Source: Paulinella micropora
Taxonomy: Eukaryota; Cercozoa; Imbricatea; Euglyphida
Assembly: GCA_009731375.1 (NCBI GenBank)
Contig: BJOX01000077.1
Coordinates: 513,789 to 551,572 of the forward strand
Reading direction: 5' to 3'
Length of the DNA: 37,784 nucleotides
The notes below the pieces were generated by a model. It ran no database searches and was not told where the DNA came from. It saw only the letters and a list, made by a program, of their open reading frames with translations. Both the position numbers and the translations under genes were made by a program. This document shows positions 1 through 37,784 of this stretch, piece by piece (position 1 is the stretch's first letter; each line of letters opens with the position of its first letter).

Positions 1-54
<54 letters not shown>
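1..54 (+). repeat. (TCTA)n
   Basis: Perfect tetranucleotide from the window edge; it probably extends upstream. Confidence 0.98.
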
Positions 55-72
55 AACCTTGTCGGCTATGAG

Positions 73-103
73 GTCGTTCTTCCTGGCACCGCTGGGCAGG
101 TAG
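73..103 (+). repeat. Diverged copy of the 1596 exon start
   Basis: The segment reads VVLPGTAGQ and then GTAGAAG. It aligns with the start of the 1596-1667 candidate exon (VILPGTSGS). Over nine codons, four differ only synonymously and two conservatively (Val/Ile, Ala/Ser). A TCTA tract precedes it and GATA follows. Confidence 0.5.
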
Positions 104-229
104 AAGATAGATAGATGGATAGGCTTTCCCTACCCTTTCAACTTTACCTCTAGAGGGTAGATAGGTAGATAGATAGGTAGGTAGATAGGTAGGTTAGGTA
201 GATAGGTAGGTTGGTTCGCCTTTTCTTAC

Positions 230-532
230 ATCAACCACTACTTCATCTATATCTACACCTACATCTATATGTATACCTTCTTCTTAATCTGTATCTAGTT
301 CGTTTTGCCTCGTGTTAATCTAGGTCTATATCTACATGTATATCTTATCATTATTTAATTCTTTATCTATATCTATCTACATTTATATCTTTGATTTTGA
401 ACCACTGGTTTATCTATATCTATATCTACATTTTACATCTTATCCGTGGTACTTGTTTCCTTACATCATAACATCTAGTTCATCTATATCTATATTTTAT
501 GTTATGTTTTCAACCACTAGTACCTATATCTA

Positions 533-574
<42 letters not shown>

Positions 575-578
575 GGTG

Positions 579-613
<35 letters not shown>

Positions 614-653
614 GGATGGATGGATAGATAGATGGATAGATAGATAGATAGAT

Positions 654-687
<34 letters not shown>

Positions 688-800
688 TCAGTAGTACTAC
701 TTATAAAATCATCACATCTACTTTATCTATATCTACCTTTTGCGTTATTTTTTTTTAACCGCTAGTATATCTATATCTACAGTTTGAACCACTAGTTCAT
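230..800 (+). repeat. Five short copies of an AACCACTAG segment among hexanucleotide repeats
   Basis: The motif TCAACCACTAG or TTGAACCACTAG recurs near 231, 401, 508, 757 and 783, each time followed by ATCTATATCTAC. The same string (TTATCAACCACTAG) is inside the 1596-1667 candidate exon. A TC tract occupies 534-573 and an interrupted GATA tract 583-690. No open coding signal is seen. Confidence 0.55.
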
Positions 801-805
801 CTATA

Positions 806-1590
806 TCTACATATCTATATCTATATCTATATCTATATCTATATCTATATCTATATCTATATCTATATCTATATCTATATCTATATCTATATCTATATCT
901 ATATCTATATCTATATCTATATTATATCTATGTCTATGTCTATGTCTATGTCTATATCTATGTCTATGTCTATGTCTATGTCTATGTCTATGTCTATGTC
1001 TATGTCTATGTCTATGTCTATGTCTATGTCTATGTCTATGTCTATGTCTATCTCTATCTCTATCTCTATCTCTATCTCTATCTCTATCTCTATCTCTATC
1101 TCTATCTCTATCTCTATCTCTATCTCTGTCTCTGTCTCTATCTCTATCTCTATCTCTATCTCTATCTCTATCTCTATCTCTATCTCTATCTCTATCTATA
1201 TCTATATCTATATCTATATCTATATCTATATCTATATCTATATATCTATATATCTATATCTATATCTATATATCTATATCTATATCTATATCTATATCTA
1301 TATCTATATCTATATCTATATCTATATCTATATCTATCTATATCTATATCTATATCTATATCTATATCTATATCTATATCTATATCTATATCTATATCTA
1401 TATCTATATCTATATCTGTATCTATATCTGTATCTATCATCTATATCTATATCTATATCTATATATCTATATATCTATATCTAGTTCTATATCTATATCT
1501 ATATCTATATCTATATCTATATCTATATCTATATCTATATCTATATCTATATCTATATCTGTATCTATATATCTATATCGATATCTGTGT
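806..1590 (+). repeat. TATATC / TCTATG / CTCTAT hexanucleotide array
   Basis: Sub-blocks change motif in order: TATATC to 925, TCTATG to about 1050, CTCTAT to about 1195, then TATATC with slips to 1590. The open frames through it encode only dipeptide-like repeats. Confidence 0.97.
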
Positions 1591-1595
1591 GCTAG

Positions 1596-1667
1596 GTCAT
1601 ATTGCCTGGAACTTCGGGTTCTCGTATATTCTTATCAACCACTAGTGCCCGCCAGCACCAAGAAATG
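1596..1667 (+). CDS. Candidate N-terminal exon of the CTF18-like gene
   Basis: An open 24-codon stretch follows acceptor GCTAG and ends at ATG before donor GTATAC, phase 0 at both ends. It reads [18 protein letters not shown] then RQHQEM. The G-S-R-I-F-L stretch could match the CTF18 N-terminal region upstream of the AAA+ core, but that region is poorly conserved. Support comes from a diverged copy of its start at 73-99 that keeps the peptide (VVLPGTAGQ), and a copy of its end near 2056-2080 that keeps SARQH before another GT. It sits between complementary hexanucleotide arrays. It may instead be an unrelated low-copy fragment. Confidence 0.42.
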
Positions 1668-1681
1668 GTATACCTCAAAAC

Positions 1682-2193
1682 AGATATAGATATAGATATA
1701 GATATAGATATAGATATAGATATAGATGTAGATATAGATATAGATATAGATATAGATATAGGTATAGGTATAGGTATAGATTTAGATATAGATATAGATA
1801 TAGATATAGATATAGATATAGATATAGATATATAGATATAGATATATAGATATAGATGTAGATGTAGATGTAGATATAGATATAGATATGGATATAGATA
1901 TAGATATAGATATAGATATAGATATAGATATAGGTATAGATATAGATATAGATATAGATATAGATATAGATATAGATATAGATATAGATATAGATATAGA
2001 TATAGATATAGATATAGGTAAAGGACAAAGATAGATATGTAGAGATATCAAGCACAAGTGCCCGCCAGCACCTGGGACTGGTAGAAATGCTGGTACATAG
2101 TGATTATAGATATAGATATAGATATAGATATAGATATAGATATAGATATAGATATAGATATAGGTATAGATACAGATATAGATATAGATATAG
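1682..2193 (+). repeat. GATATA hexanucleotide arrays
   Basis: Two arrays (1682-2033 and 2104-2193) are complementary in motif to the array before the 1596 candidate exon. GATGTA and GGTATA variants occur. Confidence 0.96.
2053..2100 (+). repeat. Copy of the 1596-1667 exon end
   Basis: The 16-bp string AGTGCCCGCCAGCACC is shared with 1643-1660. In both copies the frame reads SARQH plus three codons and then GT (LGL here, QEM in the exon). Around it are GATATA repeats. Confidence 0.55.
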
Positions 2194-2341
2194 AAAAAAA
2201 GATAGATATGTAGAGATGAGAGATAGAGATAGAGATAGATCGAAATCGAGATCGAGAATGGAGATATTGAAATTGATGATCTTTTTTGTCTCAAAATGGA
2301 GATATTGACATAGATGATGGTTTTTCTCTCAATCTTGCCAG

Positions 2342-2378
2342 GGGGTATGTACACTTGAGATATTGATAGTATATTGAT

Positions 2379-2435
<57 letters not shown>

Positions 2436-2448
2436 CCTCTCTCTCGCT

Positions 2449-2503
<55 letters not shown>

Positions 2504-2580
2504 CCAGGTGGGATGTGCACTTGACGCAAAACACGCATAGCCAACACCAAAGTCCTGCTCGGACTAAAAATATATAGATA
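2342..2580 (+). repeat. Two upstream copies of the 2744 exon start
   Basis: After CTTGCCAG (2341) and TTTTCCAG (2507) follow GGGGTATGTACACTTG and GTGGGATGTGCACTTG, which resemble GTGGAGGCACACTTTG at 2744. The flanking GATATTGATAGT and GATCGAGATCGAG segments are also repeated (2238-2290 and 2632-2660). The 2508 copy stays non-repetitive for about 65 bp. Confidence 0.5.
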
Positions 2581-2664
2581 TAGATATAGGTATAGAAAAA
2601 AAGATAGATATGTAGAGATAGAGATAGCGATAGATCGAGATCGAGATATTGATAGTGATGTTGG

Positions 2665-2740
<76 letters not shown>
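2380..2740 (+). repeat. TC tracts
   Basis: Tracts at 2380-2494 and 2670-2740 precede acceptor-like TTTCCAG and AAG ends. Confidence 0.95.
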
Positions 2741-2743
<3 letters not shown>

Positions 2744-2763
2744 GTGGAGGCACACTTTGCGCA
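2744..2763 (+). CDS. Candidate N-terminal exon of the CTF18-like gene, cut by an assembly gap
   Basis: After a long TC tract ending in AAG, 20 non-repetitive bases read VEAHFA in phase 0 and then enter the 667-nt gap. Two upstream copies (2342 and 2508) keep a V-H-L core but carry one extra base. This fits the local rule that the last acceptor-side copy is the intact one. Phase 0 would join the 1596-1667 candidate. The exon end is unseen, and the assignment to CTF18 rests on position only. Confidence 0.28.
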
Positions 2764-3430
2764 NNNNNNNNNNNNNNNNNNNNNNNNNNNNNNNNNNNNN
2801 NNNNNNNNNNNNNNNNNNNNNNNNNNNNNNNNNNNNNNNNNNNNNNNNNNNNNNNNNNNNNNNNNNNNNNNNNNNNNNNNNNNNNNNNNNNNNNNNNNNN
2901 NNNNNNNNNNNNNNNNNNNNNNNNNNNNNNNNNNNNNNNNNNNNNNNNNNNNNNNNNNNNNNNNNNNNNNNNNNNNNNNNNNNNNNNNNNNNNNNNNNNN
3001 NNNNNNNNNNNNNNNNNNNNNNNNNNNNNNNNNNNNNNNNNNNNNNNNNNNNNNNNNNNNNNNNNNNNNNNNNNNNNNNNNNNNNNNNNNNNNNNNNNNN
3101 NNNNNNNNNNNNNNNNNNNNNNNNNNNNNNNNNNNNNNNNNNNNNNNNNNNNNNNNNNNNNNNNNNNNNNNNNNNNNNNNNNNNNNNNNNNNNNNNNNNN
3201 NNNNNNNNNNNNNNNNNNNNNNNNNNNNNNNNNNNNNNNNNNNNNNNNNNNNNNNNNNNNNNNNNNNNNNNNNNNNNNNNNNNNNNNNNNNNNNNNNNNN
3301 NNNNNNNNNNNNNNNNNNNNNNNNNNNNNNNNNNNNNNNNNNNNNNNNNNNNNNNNNNNNNNNNNNNNNNNNNNNNNNNNNNNNNNNNNNNNNNNNNNNN
3401 NNNNNNNNNNNNNNNNNNNNNNNNNNNNNN
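2764..3430. other. Assembly gap, 667 N
   Basis: May hide the rest of the 2744 exon. Confidence 0.99.
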
Positions 3431-3504
<74 letters not shown>

Positions 3505-3532
3505 GTGTGTGCGTGTGTGTGTGTGTGTGTAA

Positions 3533-3625
3533 TTCATGCAACGTTTGTATGTATTTATGTAAGTACCTACTTACGTGTTTGCGTGCATATCTATGGCTGC
3601 AGGAGAGAAAGCGAGAAAGAGGCAA
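3533..3625 (+). repeat. Upstream copy of intron end plus exon 1 start
   Basis: About 70 bp of intron (ATGCAACGTTTGTATGTATT ... ATCTATGGCTGCAG) and the first exon bases GAGAGAAAGCGAG recur at 3711-3796. Relative to exon 1 this copy lacks the 8 bases TGGAAGAG, which breaks the frame before it runs into AT repeat. Confidence 0.85.
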
Positions 3626-3666
3626 CATATATATATATGCATATATAGAAAAAATGTATATATATG

Positions 3667-3707
<41 letters not shown>

Positions 3708-3767
3708 ATACTTTATGCAACGTTTGTATGTATTTGTACGTACGTACGTGTATATCTATGGCTGCAG

Positions 3768-34593
<30,826 letters not shown>

Positions 34594-34599
34594 GTCTTC

Positions 34600-34602
34600 T
34601 TC

Positions 34603-34691
<89 letters not shown>

Positions 34692-34729
34692 TTTATTGTA
34701 ATATTATTATTATTATTACTGTTATTAGG
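34600..34729 (+). repeat. (TTA)n after exon 22
   Basis: Starts within 10 nt of the exon 22 donor. Confidence 0.96.
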
Positions 34730-34824
34730 GAGTACATAGGCCATCGGTCCTTTCCATGGGCTGATTGGTATAAAGCTCCTAGAGTAATGTTCTATGCCGT
34801 CACTTCCTTTATTCCACCGATTGG
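34730..34824 (+). other. Non-repetitive stretch before the large gap
   Basis: GGGAGTACATAGGCCATCGG ... TTCCACCGATTGG follows a TTA array and runs into the 954-nt gap. It shows no open CTF18 segment. Because TTA-tailed retroelement ends occur downstream, it may be part of an element, but no motif confirms this. Confidence 0.3.
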
Positions 34825-35778
34825 NNNNNNNNNNNNNNNNNNNNNNNNNNNNNNNNNNNNNNNNNNNNNNNNNNNNNNNNNNNNNNNNNNNNNNNNNNNN
34901 NNNNNNNNNNNNNNNNNNNNNNNNNNNNNNNNNNNNNNNNNNNNNNNNNNNNNNNNNNNNNNNNNNNNNNNNNNNNNNNNNNNNNNNNNNNNNNNNNNNN
35001 NNNNNNNNNNNNNNNNNNNNNNNNNNNNNNNNNNNNNNNNNNNNNNNNNNNNNNNNNNNNNNNNNNNNNNNNNNNNNNNNNNNNNNNNNNNNNNNNNNNN
35101 NNNNNNNNNNNNNNNNNNNNNNNNNNNNNNNNNNNNNNNNNNNNNNNNNNNNNNNNNNNNNNNNNNNNNNNNNNNNNNNNNNNNNNNNNNNNNNNNNNNN
35201 NNNNNNNNNNNNNNNNNNNNNNNNNNNNNNNNNNNNNNNNNNNNNNNNNNNNNNNNNNNNNNNNNNNNNNNNNNNNNNNNNNNNNNNNNNNNNNNNNNNN
35301 NNNNNNNNNNNNNNNNNNNNNNNNNNNNNNNNNNNNNNNNNNNNNNNNNNNNNNNNNNNNNNNNNNNNNNNNNNNNNNNNNNNNNNNNNNNNNNNNNNNN
35401 NNNNNNNNNNNNNNNNNNNNNNNNNNNNNNNNNNNNNNNNNNNNNNNNNNNNNNNNNNNNNNNNNNNNNNNNNNNNNNNNNNNNNNNNNNNNNNNNNNNN
35501 NNNNNNNNNNNNNNNNNNNNNNNNNNNNNNNNNNNNNNNNNNNNNNNNNNNNNNNNNNNNNNNNNNNNNNNNNNNNNNNNNNNNNNNNNNNNNNNNNNNN
35601 NNNNNNNNNNNNNNNNNNNNNNNNNNNNNNNNNNNNNNNNNNNNNNNNNNNNNNNNNNNNNNNNNNNNNNNNNNNNNNNNNNNNNNNNNNNNNNNNNNNN
35701 NNNNNNNNNNNNNNNNNNNNNNNNNNNNNNNNNNNNNNNNNNNNNNNNNNNNNNNNNNNNNNNNNNNNNNNNNNNNNN
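34825..35778. other. Assembly gap, 954 N
   Basis: Could hold later CTF18 exons or the body of the TTA-tailed element. Confidence 0.99.
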
Positions 35779-35865
35779 GGGGGGGTGGAGGACCTCGAAC
35801 AAGGGTATTGGAGGCTTATGTCCGTTGAGGATATGCCATTATCTGCATCAGTACGCCTCAGATAT

Positions 35866-35870
<5 letters not shown>
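35779..35870 (+). mobile_element. TTA-tailed retroelement 3' end, copy 1
   Basis: GGGGGTGGAGGACCTCGAAC ... CGCCTCAGATATAGTA is followed by a TTA tract of about 110 bp. The same ~90-bp block with the same tail recurs at 37057-37147. A shared unique end running into a simple repeat is typical of LINE or SINE 3' ends, but no coding part is present here. Confidence 0.6.
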
Positions 35871-35925
<55 letters not shown>

Positions 35926-35985
35926 GTTATTATTATTATTATAATTATTATTATTAATATTATTATTATTATTAATATTATCCTT
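35871..35985 (+). repeat. (TTA)n tail
   Basis: Tail of retroelement end copy 1. It is followed by a G-rich and C-rich stretch to 36081 with no recognised feature. Confidence 0.95.
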
Positions 35986-36081
35986 GAAGGTGTTGGAGAA
36001 GGGGGTGGGGAGTTTGGGGGGAGGGACAAAATGAAAATTGCGTACCCCACCCCCACCCACCCCCCAAATCGGCACCCCTGT

Positions 36082-36440
36082 CGGAATAAATCATGGGTTG
36101 TGGGAACGAGGAGAAGTTGGGAGCTCATATTTGCAGGGTGGTTAGCCCCAGACTCGATGTTGATGCTGATATGATTTGTTTGGAATTCTCGCAAATATTT
36201 GCGTTAGGGGAGTGTCCTGAATGCCAAATTTCCTTGGTTTTTTTTTAGCCTTTTTTTTTTGCAACCGCCATCGGAATAAATCATGGTTTGTGGGAACCAG
36301 GAGGAGTTGGGAGCTCATATTGGCAGGGTGGTTAGCCCCAGGCTCGATCTTGATGCTGGAATAATTTTTTTTGGAATTCACGCAAATATTTGCGTTAGGG
36401 GAGTGTCCTGAATGCCAAAATTTTCTTGCTTTTTGGCAGT
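36082..36440 (+). repeat. 190-bp tandem repeat, about two units
   Basis: CGGAATAAATCATGG..TGTGGGAAC starts at 36082 and 36272. Each unit holds GTTGGGAGCTCATATT, GCAGGGTGGTTAGCCCCAG and GCAAATATTTGCGTTAGGGG. ATTTGCG and CGCAAAT form a short dyad in each. No conserved reading frame. Confidence 0.8.
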
Positions 36441-36900
36441 ACCAGCCGGTGCCTCCGGCAATTGAACGTACCCTGTCGACGGGGCAGGAGGGTCCGGGGG
36501 GCCCTCCCCCCCGGGAACCCAAGCCCTGTGATTGTACGTACCCGTTCTGGTCGCAGGTGGCACCCACACCTGAAAATTGAGGTTTTTTGTCACCAGGCGC
36601 CCTTTGCGGCACCTCCGGCACTTCAACGTACCCTGTCGAAGGGAAAGGGGGGTCCGGGGGAGCCCTGCGATTGTACGTACCCGTTCTGGTCGCGGGTGGC
36701 ACTCACACCTGAAAATTGAGGTTTTTTGCCACCAGGCGCCCTTTGCGGCACCTCCGGCAATTCAACGTACCCTGTCGAAGGGAAAGGGAGCGGGAGGGGG
36801 AAGGGGGGGGTTCCGGGGCCCTCCAAAAAGTAATAAGAAGTGGGGCTGGCGGGGTTTGGTGCGTTCGCGCACCGGTAAACCATCCTTTCAGGTGTTTGCG
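36440..36900 (+). repeat. GC-rich tandem repeat of about 140 bp
   Basis: CCTCCGGCA.TT.AACGTACCC then TGTCGA recurs at about 36451, 36612 and 36750. CACACCTGAAAATTGAGG recurs at 36566 and 36705, 139 bp apart. Frames differ between units, so coding is unlikely. It ends near 36900, before a TTA tract. Confidence 0.78.
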
Positions 36901-36909
36901 CAGCCCCTA

Positions 36910-36978
<69 letters not shown>

Positions 36979-36988
36979 TATTATTATT
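36910..36988 (+). repeat. (TTA)n
   Basis: Between the GC-rich tandem repeat and retroelement end copy 2. Confidence 0.96.
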
Positions 36989-36989
36989 C

Positions 36990-37143
36990 GGCTTAGTGCA
37001 GTCTTGCCCTCAGGAGCTCCATCGGTGGCCCCGATCATCAGGCGAGAGACTGACACGGGGGGGTGGAGGACCTCGAACAAGGGTATTGGAGGCTTATGTC
37101 CGTTGAGGATATGCCATTAGCTGCATCAGTACGCCTCAGATAT

Positions 37144-37147
<4 letters not shown>
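36990..37147 (+). mobile_element. TTA-tailed retroelement 3' end, copy 2
   Basis: The 37057-37147 part matches 35779-35870 with one clear change (ATTATCTGC to ATTAGCTGC) and ends in a TTA tract to about 37250. About 65 bp more of the unit is seen upstream (GTGCAGTCTTGCCCTCAGG ...), lost in the gap in copy 1. Confidence 0.6.

Positions 37148-37784
<637 letters not shown>

Noticed and set aside
806-2055. Open frames encoding Met-Ser, Ile-Tyr, Ile-Asp dipeptide runs
   Set aside because: Hexanucleotide microsatellite translations, intronic or upstream of the recognised exons.
36142-36996. Open frames of 82-186 codons on both strands
   Set aside because: They cross tandem units of 190 and 139 bp whose frames change from unit to unit. 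Pro/Gly/Arg-rich translation of GC-rich repeat.

Overview
This is a eukaryotic nuclear window. It contains no bacterial-style genes, rRNA, tRNA or CRISPR array. Most of its length is simple-sequence DNA: TCTA/GATA, ACAT/GTAT, TTTC/TTCA, TTTA, AAGT, TAATG, TATATC hexanucleotides, TC, AT, GT, GTT, CTA and TTA tracts. Eleven N runs mark scaffold gaps. Nearly all long open frames here are microsatellites that happen to lack stop codons, and they are not listed as genes.

Small exons of one plus-strand gene are scattered through the repeats. I can follow 22 exons from 3768 to 34593. They are GT-AG bounded, 29 to 119 nt long, and total 1269 nt (423 codons). The reading phase agrees across all 21 junctions. 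The translated order matches CTF18 (CHTF18), the large subunit of the alternative clamp loader CTF18-RFC: the LWVDKYSP box, the DLLS...NREVLKWLK..WD segment, Walker [18 protein letters not shown], Walker B LILDEIDGA, sensor 1 [18 protein letters not shown], sensor 2 DCDVRACLNALQF, then the start of the C-terminal collar region. Two weaker N-terminal exon candidates lie at 1596 and 2744. The start codon and the C-terminal half are outside the window or in gaps. The wording of the motifs ([27 protein letters not shown]) looks more like plant and protist CTF18 than animal CTF18. An alga or other protist is my best guess; the species cannot be fixed from the sequence.

Layout: 1-3767, hexanucleotide repeats with candidate 5' exons; 3768-4103, exons 1-2; 4104-8277, a long intron with a LINE 3' fragment and a 541-bp repeat element; 8278-18643, exons 3-11, including the nucleotide-binding core; 18644-26760, exons 12-17, through sensor 2; 26761-34593, exons 18-22; 34594-37784, an intron or 3' part with a 954-nt gap, TTA-tailed retroelement ends and a GC-rich tandem repeat.

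The unusual feature is that many exon edges occur several times. Fragments of the flanking exon, together with its splice site, lie inside the adjoining intron between microsatellite blocks: the Walker A half-exon 5 times, the exon 17 end 10 times, the exon 21 start 16 times, the exon 16 end 6 times, and others 2 to 3 times. At acceptor sides the last copy is the intact one; at donor sides it is the first. Several copy pairs differ mainly at synonymous positions. Introns also tend to become microsatellite within about 10 nt of the donor. Together this looks like introns that grow by repeated duplication across exon-intron junctions combined with microsatellite expansion.
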